NCBI GenBank assembly: GCA_900239685.1
Contig: OENT01000013.1
Coordinates: 310,001-374,000, forward strand
DNA length: 64,000 nucleotides
Source of the DNA: Rotaria macrura
Lineage: Eukaryota > Rotifera > Eurotatoria > Philodinida > Philodinidae
Reading direction: 5' to 3'
The notes beneath the pieces are model-generated. The model had not been told where the DNA came from. It made no database searches and worked only from the letters and a program-made list of their open reading frames with translations. This document shows, one piece after another, positions 37,301-49,951 of the stretch. A program made the translations under genes and the position numbers. The stretch's first letter is position 1. Every line of letters begins with the position of its first letter.

Positions 37301-40267
37301 TTTAATTAGTAAACAACGTATTTTATCATCTGGCCATTACATACCAACATTATCTTTTCGTCTACCACCACCCCTATCTACAACAATAATAAATTCTTCA
37401 GCTGCTAATTATCAAGCAATGTCATCGAATCGTACACGAAGTTTAGAAAATGTCAATTGTAACGAACGAACATTGAATAATAATAATAATAATATCGATC
37501 AAGTAAAATTTCTTTCTTTCAGAAATCAAATTTATTCTCTATTGTCATAATTTGTAGTGTAAATCAGTTTCATCTCGATATGATCGACACTTAACAATGA
37601 AAAATAATTTAACAATACTGAATGACATAAGTTTATCATCGAGTACAGAATCAACGAATTGTGTACCATTTGCAAATGAAAACATGGGTACAATTAAACA
37701 ACGTTCACCAATCAATCATTATGATACATTAACTATCAAGCCAACAATTGATACCATGAAACGTTCATTACCTATGGAATTTTTTCAGCAATCGAATTGT
37801 CTTTCCATGATAACCACACCTATCTATGATAATAATGAATGTTTTATTCGTAAGATTACAACTTCACCTTATAAGCAAATAAGAAAAGCAGTAGTATCAA
37901 CAAACGAACGAGATACGTTGTCATCTGATACAGAAAAACATGTGCAATGTGTTGAAAAAGTGAAAACAAATAAAGATAATAAAATCATCAAGTAAGTTAT
38001 AAGTAACATGGAGAATGACATCGGAAAATTTACGGAGAAGAGTTGATAGAAAAAAAACTCGTGATACATTCAGTTATTGTGACATGAAGATCTAAGTAAC
38101 TGATTCACTTTTCGATCATAAAGAATGATGGACACTTCCATGTTTCTTCTTGTTTCACACTCAACTATCTTGAAATACGATATTGAATTGTAAACCTAAC
38201 CAACATTCGAAAAATAATCATCAAAACTTTGAATAATTATAGAAATTTTTTTTCGAATCGAAAACGAATGATGTCTGATAATACCCTATGACGGTACGGT
38301 ACTTCCAAGGAAAATGAATAGTTTCAATTTTCATAGATATTAAAACTCTGTACCGATCGGAAAGAGTCGACCATTGCACGGCATTTGTTGTTGACCATCG
38401 AAATTGTGTGTTATTTTGATTTTAATATGATTCATGTGTTATTATAGAATAAGAAGAAGTAAAATATATTCAATAACTTCAAATTGTCGTTGAAGATAGA
38501 CAAAAATATTTTTGAAAACTAATAGAGACTTTGTTAATTGGATCAAAACATAATTTACTTCATCTCATGAAATATATTCACAACGAAACTTCATTCATGA
38601 GATCTAAACGATATTTCTATTTGTACCAAGCGAAATATTAGTTGATAATTCGACAACTACTTTTGCATTTCGAGCTAGATTCTTAAAAGTCCATGATACG
38701 TCAAATATTATATCATATGAGATTTTTTTCATTAGTCTTAGAGTTCGAAATCTTAGTTCATCCTATCGTCACGAGTACTAATGAAGGAAAACATGTTAGA
38801 ATGAATATGTATGCATAACTGCAGTCAAACGCATGAAGTTTTATTTTATGGCAACATTTGTCATCCATCACTATATTTCTTCTTAGCATCATTGATTCCA
38901 TATGCTTGGTCTAGCTTGACTACTTTCACCATGTTTTGCATTGATAGAACATTACCGATTTTCATATTGTCATACTGGACGAAGTGGTAACTGAGATGAA
39001 TAACTTATGTTGCGTAAGATTTAAATAAATAATGATCATATATCAATAAAGAAATCTTTTAACTGTAAATAATAGAATTGCTGTGAAAATATAGATAGGG
39101 CTTCAGAAAACATGACAAAGCAACCTGTAAAGAAAAGTCGATAAAGAACTGCACTGAAGATAGACCCGTTAACAATGTGATTTTAACCTTTTCAAACGTC
39201 TATTTACAATAAAAGGAATTAATGAATCGCGTGAAGTTTTATCGTAAACAGAGTTTAGAATGGTTTTGAATATTTGAGAAAAAGAATTCAAAATGTGAAT
39301 ATCGTATGAGAAATTTTCTTTCCTCACTTATGAATTATTCGAATATTTATCGTAGACTGAAATCTCTACTATTCTTTTTAATATTGTAACAGCAAACATT
39401 GATGATCCTATATTGAAACTCAACTATATACTCCAGTAGGTTATAATATTTTGTATTCAAGTGGCTGACAGTTAAAAGTATCAATACACTTTGCTAAAAC
39501 AGTAGAGATATCGAAGGACTTGTTTAGCTATTTGATATTATCTTAGTAACCATCGTAAAAAAAATAACTAAAACGCATGGTTCTTAATCGTGAAGATTCA
39601 CATAAAATGCACTCGCCTCACGTGGTTCTGTCCTAGTATCATCTAGAATAAAATAAGATTTTGTTTGAACTACGATTAGACTTTTTATATCGTAAAAAGA
39701 CATTTTCGAGTGTTGAAGCATGTGCACGTATCATTCAAAAATTCCGATATGACGAAAGATGAAAGCAAGTTTTTAAAATATAACTATCTTGAAACTCGAA
39801 GAAAATTAAACACAAATCAATACTTAAATTTCGTCCAACGAAACAATCTAAAATTCATCTGATTTTGAAACAATCGTCAGCTATTGATGTTTCACTATGT
39901 TTATATACTAACAGTGACAAGAGTAAAGCATTCTATCGTACATCTATCATGTGATTGAAATAGTCGTACTAATTTATTCTATCGAATTCTTTTCTCAGAA
40001 TACTACGATGCATTTTTATGAAAAGAATTCTTGTTCAACTTCATCAGTATAAGGAAACAATACATTCTCAAAATTAATTGTATTCGATTCAATTCCGAAC
40101 TATTCTTTGAAATGAAAGGAATCAATTATTTTTGTGCATCCCGCTTTTTTTTTTCTAGAAACAATGCTACAAATGTTTTGTCTGATATTGATTCAATGTT
40201 GTCGGATCTGAATCGTGAACTTGATCAAATGCTTGATTATGAAGCAATGAACTCAATTCGATCTTAA
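34331..40267 (+). CDS. CASKIN: Caskin homologue (ankyrin, SH3, two SAM domains)
   Basis: Nine exons: 34331..35003, 35070..35161, 35228..35336, 36147..36376, 36438..36713, 36785..37161, 37223..37502, 37558..37991, 40159..40267 (859 residues). All joins are GT/AG with consistent phase; the 66-nt intron 35162..35227 keeps the frame and mimics coding. Domains in order: about six ankyrin repeats (GLRPLHYATWQGR, HLAAKNGHTDIVRLLLLNG), an SH3 (VRAIRSYKD ... GDCITVLDRNPTGQWRGF ... TGYFPS), a Ser-rich linker, SAM1 (VFAWLREFSYEIYAENFL, RMTPEDLTAIGI) and SAM2 (LYDWLCYLRLDEYMSLL, ITRLGHQKRFMLGIKRL). A terminal helix (VLSDIDSMLSDLNRELDQML) follows. Caskins are synaptic scaffolds that bind CASK and LAR-type phosphatases and polymerise through SAM domains. 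It is shorter than vertebrate caskins. Acceptor AG at 34328..34329 is one base before the start. Confidence 0.92.
37992..40158 (+). other. Large last intron of the caskin gene
   Basis: A 2,167-nt intron between exons 8 and 9 (donor gtaagt, acceptor tttttctag). The split codon AA|A restores frame into the conserved C-terminal helix. I see no nested gene, RNA or transposon end. Confidence 0.7.
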
Positions 40268-41204
40268 AATTTAACGTCAGATGATATGTTACATAAATAC
40301 TAATGTAATATTTGTATTCATTTGAATATTTATGAAAACACTAGCAATACTGGAAAAAAATTTGTTTCTTCTTTTCAGTTTAATACTCATTAATTTCTTG
40401 TGTGTATTTTCAAGCATTTTTTATTCTTGTATTATTATTACTATTTGTATGAATGATATTAGTATTTGTATGTACTGTTGCTCAAGAGATATGAGTACTA
40501 TTTTTTTGTTCATCCTCATTTTGCTCTACGGCTCTTAATTTTTCAGTGCACACAATAAAATAAAATATAATATACAGATACGTTTGTTTAGTTGGGGCTA
40601 GGTCGCTTCAACACGAATAGATTCCGAAAAGTAGTGGAATCTACTCAAGTGGGTAACCTGTTGCCCCTATACAAAAATTGGAGTAATTAATTGCTACTCC
40701 AGTTATTCCACTGGATAGCGTTATTTTCCTTACTCATTAGTTTAAGGCACGAAGTTTCAAGGAACATCATCAGTAATATTTATTGAGGGTGATTAGCAAA
40801 ACAAAATCTGGTGAATTAATAGCGAAACTAATTGCTCCAGATTTGAACGACATCTACTAAGATTCTGTCCAAATTTTATTGGATACCATTGATGAATTTA
40901 ATGAACCATCCACGTGTCGTATAGGTGAAAGCAAGCATTTTAGCTCCTGTATTGTGTGCGTGGTTTTGTTTTTCAATAAATATTTATTTGATTAAAAAGT
41001 CTACTTAAACTTAAGTGTTATGACAAAAATAAAAACTTTTGTTATGAATCACTACTTTGTAATGCACTTCAGTCAGTGTAATTTGAGCTAGTTTTCTTAT
41101 CGATATAGTTTATCTGTAAAAATTAAGACTTCTCAGATCGAAACTTTGTCATTTGCTTTGTAGATAATATGCTGTAAAATATAAGACTTACTTCACAACA
41201 AATC
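40268..41204. other. Intergenic with a hairpin-rich patch
   Basis: Downstream of caskin. The left part is AT-rich. From about 40590 to 40980 the composition changes to a more GC-rich, inverted-repeat-rich segment described separately; at 40799..40935 a coding-like relic reads SKTKSGELIAKLIAPDLNDI before a stop. Nothing else is seen. Confidence 0.4.
40590..40770. repeat. Hairpin-rich segment, possible decayed short transposon
   Basis: Contains several local inverted repeats: GGGGC (near 40594) with GCCCC (near 40662), GATTCC with GGAATC (40619..40641), and TGGAGTA with TACTCCA (40679..40701). The words GGAGTA/TACTCC and GTGGAAT/ATTCCAC recur. The GC content is higher than the flanks. Repeated short words near hairpins are typical of sub-terminal regions of small DNA transposons, but I cannot define ends or a target duplication. 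Confidence 0.3.
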
Positions 41205-42708
41205 ATGATAACGACGACGATGACAACAAGGAATTATTTTTCATCATATAATTTCGAGCAAATGCGTCAAATGAAATTCGATCCAACATTTTTACCTATT
41301 GTAGCCACAAGTTTTACTCTTTTTATTTCTCTTTATAAATTTATCAATCCATTTTTATCAAATATACTGATAAGACATTATAAAAATTTTACTGATACAC
41401 AAAAAATTGACTGGAGCACAAGGTAAGATATTTATTTGCTGGAAACTATTGAATATTAATGTTATTTAATTAGAATTAATTCATCCATTAATTCATTGAC
41501 AGTTGGTATCATATGTATATATATGATGATTGCCGATCATGGACTTGAAGTCAATCCACTTTTGTATGAATGATTTCATTTGATTATATATAGTTTTCGA
41601 TATTTTCTTTTCTTGTAGATACAAAAGTTATTTGTTAAAAACGAATCTATCTATTGTCATTGGATATTTATTAAGTGGTAAGAAACTTATTAGAAACAAA
41701 AACAAATCTAGAACAAATCGTAGAATAATTCAAATATTTAGCACATGAGTTCGTTTCGTTTTCAATTGATTAATATCCGTCGTAGATAGATGATGATCTA
41801 TTAGATGCAAGACTACGAGTAGCACAAAATAAATGCATGAATTTACCGTAAATGCGAGGTTTCCGAATATAACCAACAGATCTATAATTGTTCAAACATA
41901 TCGATTGATAAATTTCTACTCCTAATGATTAGATTTGAAAGAATTCTAGTAATATTTCAGTGTCTAATAAAAATGTTCGACGGATATTTTATCGTTGTTC
42001 AATGATAGAAGTTGATACTGTCTTTTTTTAACTATGATATAGTCTGACAAAAATTAGAATCCTATTAAAGACAATGGCTTTCTTTTGAAGAATATTTGAT
42101 TGAAAATGATTCATATTGAATATCATGTTTGCTACATGTTTTTTCAACTGTATTTTCTTTATATTTATGTTTAGATACGACAATAAGCATCATACATTAT
42201 AAAAAAATCGGTGATCCATTCAGTATGGCTCATCATCTTGTTTCTGTGTATGCATTTGTGCATGTATTAACATTGAATGTGATGCCATATTTTGCTAATT
42301 TTCGATTACTTGCTGAATTATCAACACCTTTAGTAAATATACGGTAAATTATTTCGATCGAATGTTGTTTGTTATCTTCCATCGTATAATCAATTGAAAC
42401 TTCTTTTTTCTATTCTTAGATGGTTTCTTGATACATTAAAGTTTTCAAAAACATCAAAAGCATTTGTACTCAATGGTATGTTGATGACATTAGTGTTCTT
42501 TTTCGTACGCATATTGACAATGCCTATATACTGGTGGAAAGTTTATACTGTTGCAATTACTCCATTATGGTCACATATGGGTCATTTTCGATTTGTTCTT
42601 ATCATTGTTTGTACGATACTAGATATTATAAATCTGTATTGGTTTTCAAAAATGGTTCGAGGTTGTATAAGAATAATAAGAGCTGTATATGGAAAAAAAC
42701 ATGGGTAG
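41205..42708 (+). CDS. TLCD4: TLC-domain protein, TLCD4/TMEM56 family
   Basis: Five exons: 41205..41422, 41474..41563, 41619..41677, 42175..42343, 42420..42708 (274 residues). Exon 2 is only 90 nt; splicing gives INSSINSLTVGIICIYMM, matching the family stretch that starts VVSTCHSLVVGIFGLYI. Other landmarks: KIDWSTR, GYLLSDTTISIIHY, MAHHLVSVYAF, YFANFRLLAELSTPLVNIRW and NGMLMTLVFFFVRI. The TLC domain (TRAM-LAG1-CLN8) has several membrane segments and is found in ceramide synthases and lipid-regulating ER proteins; TLCD4 itself is not well understood and lacks a known enzymatic role. The family's CHS triplet of that stretch reads SIN here, but the HH pair in MAHHL is kept. The 51-nt first intron is among the shortest in the window. 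Confidence 0.9.
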
Positions 42709-43753
42709 TTATACGAATACATAAATATACATATAAATATTTATTCTAGTCTATTTTGTTGTCTCTTGTTTTTTTCCTTTTATCCATTTCTCTTCCATGA
42801 AACCGGTGCAATTCTTTTATTTGTTGATTGGTATTTGTCATTGTTGAAATTGAGCCAAACTAATGACTGTCACTGTTAATAATGATGTTGTTGTTAGTGT
42901 TGTATTTTCTTGTATTAAATGCGAAATCAAATGTAGAAATATTTTTCTCTTCATCGAAATTAGTCTGCTTCAAATTTTATCAAAAAGAAAAAACAAATAC
43001 AACTTCAAACAGCAATTGTTGTATTCGTCTTATTTGTGTGCTTCTTTTCTATGACTGAATACTAAGGAATATTATTCTTACGCAGCATAATCATCTGCTT
43101 TACTAATATGAACGTTTTTCTTTTATTGTTATTTTATGTTTGCGCCTATGTTGTGTTTTCTTGACTGATGCACTAGCTTAACTATGATATGTTCAAATTA
43201 AATAATATACTATTTTCGTTCACTGACTGTTCATAGAACAATATCAGTCGACACATGGAATTGTATGCATGCATGAGTTGTACTTTTTGTCTAATTGAAT
43301 TTTTACCAATCACTAACAATGGCATTTTATCAAGCGAAAAAGCAAGCCTTATGAATTATGAATACGACAAAAGAATAATAAACGTACTTATTCTATGAAT
43401 ATCGAGGAAGAAGTGGGATTAATATCAAGTATTTTTCGTTGAAATGTTCTTAAAAAATTCAGTATATTAATGTAAAATTGTCAGAATTTGTATTACACGG
43501 GTGTGGACATCTAAATAGTAGTCATGTATTTCTACAATTATTCTACCGATCGTATTCAATGTTTACCAAGAATGAATATGTACACCAATTTTTTGGATTT
43601 ACGCTATCTACCAACACGAAAACAATAGAACTGAAGAATATCTTCTCTTGTTAAATCGAAAGTTTTCAAATGCTCTAGGCGTTATAAAAACGACTCAATC
43701 TCTATGCATCAACATGCTCTATAGTTTAGTAGTGATTTACATTAACACATTAC
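42709..43753. other. Intergenic, no gene seen
   Basis: About 1 kb downstream of TLCD4. AT-rich; short frames of low complexity only. Confidence 0.45.
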
Positions 43754-44387
43754 TTATTTGACCAGTCGAAGCATGAAACGAGCGCATTCATGCGGTAAAT
43801 GAGTGGCCGACAAATAAATATCGGTTTCTGTTTCATTCTTCTTCGATGATTTAGCTTGCTCTAAAATTTAAAATTACATTTCTGCTAATTGTAAAACCAT
43901 TAACACGTAAGATGTACACTTTTAGTTACTGAGAAGTATACTGAATCTTTTTGGTACACGCTCAATAACTTTTGAAAAAATGCGGCGTTAGAAATAAGAA
44001 ATTTTCAATTGATAAAGAATACGAAGTATCCCTATTGGACTATTATCGTAGAAAAAAGTGAAAAGTTTTTGTATGCTAACAAAAATGAATCAATCAAGAG
44101 TCTGGCTCGTCATTAAAATCAATTCCTGAGAGTATTCATATCCTGTAGAATAATATTTTCCGAGAGATTTTCAAATATTCTATTGAAGTGTATGATTCAT
44201 TTGTGTGCAGCACGAGTGTTACGATTAAGTCTACCACTAAATCTACACAATATATTTTCAGGCAATCGTCTGCCTATCTTCTCATTCAATAAAAGGTCCT
44301 GATCTTCGTCGGAAGATGACTTTAGCAATGTCAACGTATGCGTAAATCTATGACGGTAATTAAGTTTTTCGCAGTGATTTATGATTG
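43754..44387 (-). CDS. Candidate 3' end of an unrecognised gene (possibly decaying)
   Basis: Two minus-strand pieces have codon use like real genes. Piece A, 44387..44235, encodes IINHCEKLNYRHRFTHTLTL, then a Ser/Asp-rich stretch and GRRLPENILCRFS. Piece B, 43860..43754, encodes QAKSSKKNETETDIYLSATH, LPHECARFMLRLVK and a stop. A donor gtagac at 44234 and acceptor ttttag at 43861 join them in phase as FS-E-QAK. Further upstream (about 44388..44460) coding-like words such as ASIHENLDEYIKL are followed by an in-frame TGA, so either an intron ends at the ccag before piece A or the gene is decaying. I do not recognise the family. Confidence 0.35.
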
Positions 44388-45644
44388 CTGGTCATAATTT
44401 TATATATTCATCAAGATTTTCATGTATCGATGCAATTTTCTATGAGGAATGCATACTCATAATCGCTCGTTAAATTTTCAACTAAGGACTACTTAGATTC
44501 TAGCTGCTATGCTACGATCTAAACAGAACGAGATTCGAACAAAGTAAAATAATTTTCCATTCGTATACATAAATTTTTCAAACGTTAGATTTAGTGATTA
44601 TTTTTATGATGATCATTTTCCTTTATGATTGTAGACAATCGAATATTTTGAATCGCTGGAAGTTTTATGTTTTGAGTAATATGGATTCGTTGTTTTGCTC
44701 TTCTGAAAAGAGGAATATATGAGTTCATTGTTGATAACAACTGAAATTAGAATGGTATGCAAATAAAAAAAGTTCAATGGTTCATCAATAAAATTTATTC
44801 GTTATTGATTGTTAATGATTACAGTATGAGTATGTAGTGCTCTGAATGCCATTTCCTTAATCATCAAAATGAGATTCGATCAGGAGATGTTTCAATTCAA
44901 GGAATTTCATTTTCACTATCTTATGTAATTTGATGTTTGAGAATAGAATGAGTACGATATTAATTTCGAGAAAACTTCATTCAGAGATTTTTCAATACAA
45001 GAACATTATTATGTTGAATGAATGAAAAGAAAGTTAAGTGAATTTGATCTGCATTCAATGAAACATTTTATCCTTCATAGCAATTTTAAAAGTACAAGTT
45101 CCCTTTGAGAGCTAATCTTTTCTCATGAAATCATCCATGCGATAGTAAGAAGTAAAACAGATTCATTTTCAATCATAATGTCTACGTATATGAAAGATAG
45201 ATGAACTATTCTAACAATGACGAACGGCGATCAATTGAAAATCTAGAGATCGATTATATTGGTAATTTGGAAAGAAAATTTAGAGGTATTTTTAGATTTG
45301 ACGTTTCCCTTATATTTCGAATATCTGTTGCTCATGATCATTATCGTTATGATAATATTCACAAAAATTCAAATACATATCAATATACCACAATGAACCA
45401 ATAGAGAGAATATCTTGAAGGAAAAAAAACTAGACTCCCATGAAACAAAGTGTATTACATAAAAAGTCATTGCGTATGAATATCATATATGATTAATAAA
45501 CATTTTCTAATTAATCTAGTTTTAAAAATATTGGAAAATGTGATGCACTGTATGTAGCATGTTAAAGTATCTAATTATCTTAAATGGCAAAAGATATGTG
45601 TGACATTGAAAAGTTTATTCATGAAAAGACCATCGGTTCGCACT

Positions 45645-45755
45645 TTATTGCATATTCGATGGTTCGTTTTTTTTTGGCTCAAGAGGCCGCTCTATTCTTT
45701 CAGATTGAGATGAATCATCTGTATTTCTATTATTAATACTAGTACTGTATTCATT
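45645..45755 (-). CDS. Orphan terminal exon, unrecognised
   Basis: After an acceptor-like tatgcattag on the minus strand, 36 codons encode NEYSTSINNRNTDDSSQSER and IERPLEPKKNEPSNMQ before TAA. The polar, Ser/Asn/Glu-rich composition is like the disordered tails of genes in this window. No upstream exon could be identified, so it may be the last exon of an unseen gene or a relic. Confidence 0.3.
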   Translation of the reverse strand, partial: NEYSTSINNRNTDDSSQSERIERPLEPKKNEPSNMQ

Positions 45756-48115
45756 CTAATGCATATCAAATCGATCACAGCTTGACAATCCCTCACACGT
45801 AATCAATGTTTCGTGCATTTTATATTATTAAAAATAAACAATTTAAAAACTAAACTCGATTAGATTCTATAAAAAGTCTGTAGAGTACCTTAAAAATATT
45901 CCAGGTAGTTATGTATTCCACGAAGTTGAAATTCTATCGTCTCATTCTAGGGAATCCTAAACTGACTGACTTGAGTCTTAACAAGGACATCGAATAACAG
46001 TAAAATGGTGAAAGAAGATTAGGAAGAGCTCGAAATTACAATTTAAATAGAGACTTGACTATTTGGATTTATTCTATACTATTCGATTGAGACTTATCTA
46101 CCTTCTGATGCCAATATCAGAAATAGCCATCAGTATTTTTTATTTAGTTGGAATCTTTTTATCAAATATGAATTGTATGCGTAAATAGAAGTCAATTTGA
46201 GATTCTTTTCAGTAAGTCCTTGATTGGAAAAAGTAAAGAAAAACCTGCGTAAGTAGACCAAGCGCATGAAGAAGCAATCTATTTAATTTTCTCCTCTTCA
46301 TTCCTACCTTGAAGAGTTCATTAACATCTGAATTCAGATATTCTCAAATAAGACAGTACTATTCGATGAAATAAATGTCACAATCTTTTCGTAGAAATTC
46401 CACATGACTTGAAAATGGAAATATTCATCAAATTCGGATGAACGATTGTTGAATTTGTGTAAGAGTTATGCATCTTGTCATTCAAAGTTGGGGCACATGA
46501 AGAAAAGACGACGAGTCATTAAGTTCATAAATTATTGAAGAGAATTCATTACGGGAATCCTTTTACTTATATCGTATGTTAAAACAGTCATGCACATCAA
46601 TGCCAATTTTTCTTATGTAAAATGAACAGTGCTTCAACGTAGATAGTCTTAATTTTATGTTGATGTGAAACTTCTTAATTATCCATAGAGAAAGTAAAAT
46701 TTTCCGATGACTTTGAAAAAATTAACAAGCATAATTTATACTTGATGTACGTAAGCAACACGAAACATCATATCAAAATAGAAATTCATTGTACAATATC
46801 TACTTGAAAAAGACTCTGTACGGTTTTCAAGTAACGACTTTGCGTCATCAAGAAATCTAACGGATAGGACATAATCAATGGCCTACTTTTGTTTTGTTTT
46901 CTTTTTTTGAGATCCTTGAATTACTTTTTAAATCGACTTCTCAATTCACTCGACAGAGAATTCATTGCTCTACAAAACTGTTGACTTCATTTTTCAGGAA
47001 AATCATTTTTTCTTATCATTGTGACATTCAACACTCTTATACCTATTCAGTTGACGAATTACGGATTTCTATTTTTCTACTGATGTCTATAGATTTAATC
47101 TAGCCAGTACTGACGAAAATCGATGCTAAAAGTCATGTATTTTATATCATTAGATAGAGAATTCCTCACACTATATTTTTACGCTCGTTGTAAACCGTTC
47201 GATACTCTTATTCTTGAGAAAAAGACATTGAGCTAATTGTAACGGTTTTCGTTATCTGTAGTTTATTCTTCCAAACATTCACGAAAGAGCAATAACATAA
47301 AGATGAGTGAGGAGGAAGGATGAGTCAAGAATGACTAGTGAACAACATATGAACAAGAGTATTTATATGTGCACACAAGAGAAAGAGAAAGAGAACAACG
47401 AAAAGAAGAGGATAATGATAAAGAGACTGACTACTCACAGTGATGCATGTATGACGGATAAATCCGTCACACTAATATTCAGCGTTATTTTCCGACTCAT
47501 TGTTTGCAAGTTATGTTTTACAAAGCCAGAATTGATGTATGAAATGATAATTTTTACGTCATCTCATATAGAATTTGATTATGAATAAAATGTTGTTAAA
47601 CATTAGCCTGTAACGAGGACATGTTGAGATTATTTCAAATAAAGCACAATGATAGCTGAGATCTGTTCGAAAGCGCTGGCTATTCTGTTTTATCATATTT
47701 TCTAATTGGAGCCGTTTTCTTACAAAAATTTATTTTGAAATATTTGAAAAATATATCGAAAAGTGTTAAATTTTAAGTTGAATTTTGTGGCATGCTTAAA
47801 ACGTAAATCGGACCTGCATTAAAAACTTTCTATGCAGATTTTAATTCATTTGTTCACGCCGCAGTTCATTGATTGAGTAGGTGTTGATGTTTTGAATGTT
47901 GCAGCAATGAGAAAAATCTATTTAAAAAGCAAAGTTAAAAGTTTATAGAGTGATGAATTCTTTATTGAATGAGTTGAAAAGCCAACTTTCGAAAGATTTT
48001 AATGCTTTTGATAGACCAAAAAAAGGAAGCAGAAAAGGATAATTTATTTTGCACCACTCGTTATTCCAACCACAGAATGTTAGACTAGATCTAAAAACTG
48101 ATTGGATCAAGTTTA

Positions 48116-48141
48116 AAGACAAGATACTAGTATCTTGTCTT
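48116..48141. repeat. 26-bp perfect palindrome
   Basis: A perfect dyad AAGACAAGATACT|AGTATCTTGTCTT without spacer, 480 bp upstream of the cathepsin start. It could be a protein-binding dyad or a hairpin; no function is shown. Confidence 0.7.
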
Positions 48142-48620
48142 ATTTATGTGATATGCAGTATTTTCTAATCATAGTTTTTTTTCGAAACTAAATCCAAAAA
48201 ATTTCGAAGAAAGAAAACCTTTCCGTTGAATATGTCAGCTAGTTACAAAAGAGCTGAGTTTTAACTTTATTCTTTCATGCATTTGTGTATACATAAAGTC
48301 GTCTGTTTCCACATTTCGATTTTCTGTCAAAGTAATCATGAATAATTAGTAACAAATTATCAATGATATCTTACGAAAACCTTTTTAGGCAAAGAGTCGA
48401 AAAACATACGTGGAATGAATGTGACACGATTCCTGTGAAAACTTATTCAATGTTAAGTAAAAAGGTGACAGAAAATCATAATGACGATGCTTATTTTAAC
48501 AATAAATGATGGAATGACAATCTTTTATCTCTTGCATATATAAAGAAAAAATATTTAGACTATTATCATTCATCTGTTGTTTTCTTTGTTATTTTATCGA
48601 AATAAAATTACTCTGCCATA

Positions 48621-49951
48621 ATGCACTTGTTATTTTTTCTTATCGCTGTTACCATCACTATCCAAACAACAAATGCGAATCAATCAATAAATTTGTGGAA
48701 TTTATACAAGCGTGCTCATAAGAAAAAGTATATAGATGCACATGAAGAACAATATCGGTAAGATCAATCAATATTTAAAGATAATTATGTCGAATTTTAT
48801 ATTTAGTCATGATGTATTTCAAAGAAATGTAGTCAAGATTAATCGACACAACCTAGAAGCTGATCTAGGTTTGCATACATACACACTGAAAATAAATCAA
48901 TTTGCTGATATGGTCAATGATGATATTTTTTGTATGTTAAATAATTTGTTCTTTTCTATATTTGTTTTAGACACATGAGGAATTCGTTCGAATAATGTTA
49001 AATGGTCTGAAGTGGACTTCGAATAACAACCTATCAAAGCCATCGACGATACCATCCAATATTCAAATACCAGCTTCCGTCGGTGAGTATTTTCTAATGA
49101 AAAATAATTTTGAGAATATATTATGACGAAGAATACTGTCGTATTTTGTTATGAATGCCTATATTATTCATCCCATTCAAAACTTTAATAAAAGTAGTCG
49201 ACTAGAGAAATCTTATTTCTGATATTTTTCATTAGACTGGAGAAAGAAGGGTGCAGTAACAAATGTTATTGAAGATCAAGGTCAATGTGGTTCATGTTGG
49301 GCTTTTACAGCAACCGGTGCTCTTGAAGGACAACATGCTATTAAAACACGAAAACTCGTACGTTTATCAGCACAAAACCTGATGGATTGTTCAGGTAGTT
49401 TTGGTAACGAAGGATGTAACGGAGGATTGATGGATTCAGCATTTGAATATATCAAAGCTAATCATGGACTTGATACTGAGATCAGTTATCCATATGAAGC
49501 ACAAGATGGTCCATGCCGTTTTAATCCAGCTAATATCGGAGCTACTGATACAGTTAGTCTTTTCGGATGTGCATCACTTGTTTTCTTTAGTCGTTCGTTA
49601 TTTCGAGTAATTTAGGGTTTCGTTGATCTACCAACAGGAAATGAAACTGCTTTACAAATAGCTCTTGCTGTAATTGGACCTATATCAGTAGCCATTGATG
49701 CTCAACAGGAATCATTTCAATTCTACTCGTCAGGTGTTTATGATGAACCTGCATGTAGCACAACAAGCTTGTGTCATTCATTTATATTGGTTGGCTACGA
49801 TACACTACATAATGGTACAGTGAATCAAGATTATTATATTGCTAAAAATTCTTGGGGAGAATCATGGGGTAATAAAGGTTACGTTTGGATGAGTCGTAAC
49901 AAAAATAATCAATGCGGTATTGCGAATATAGGCAGCTATCCACTTGTCTAA
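48621..49951 (+). CDS. Cathepsin L-type papain-family cysteine protease
   Basis: Five exons: 48621..48757, 48807..48912, 48971..49082, 49236..49552, 49616..49951 (335 residues, normal for cathepsin L). Signal peptide [19 protein letters not shown]. The propeptide has an ERFNIN-type pattern ([20 protein letters not shown]) and NQFADMTHEEF. The mature enzyme starts near [13 protein letters not shown]. Catalytic Cys139 (GQCGSCWAF), His278 and Asn302 ([10 protein letters not shown]) are present, as is [13 protein letters not shown]. The His is in [12 protein letters not shown], where the family usually has DHG, so its two neighbours are changed. The enzyme should act in lysosomes or be secreted for digestion. 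Intron 2 uses the weak donor gtcaat, accepted because DM|THEEF fits the family. AATAAA lies at 50024..50029. Confidence 0.92.

Larger units (their letters stand above)
44388..48620. other. Long intergenic region
   Basis: About 4.2 kb of mostly AT-rich DNA. It holds one coding-like terminal exon (45645..45755, minus) and a 26-bp perfect palindrome (48116..48141), listed separately. A plus-strand frame at 45201..45404 (MNYSNNDERRSIENLEIDYI at its start) is gene-like only in its first half. No other feature is supported. Confidence 0.4.
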
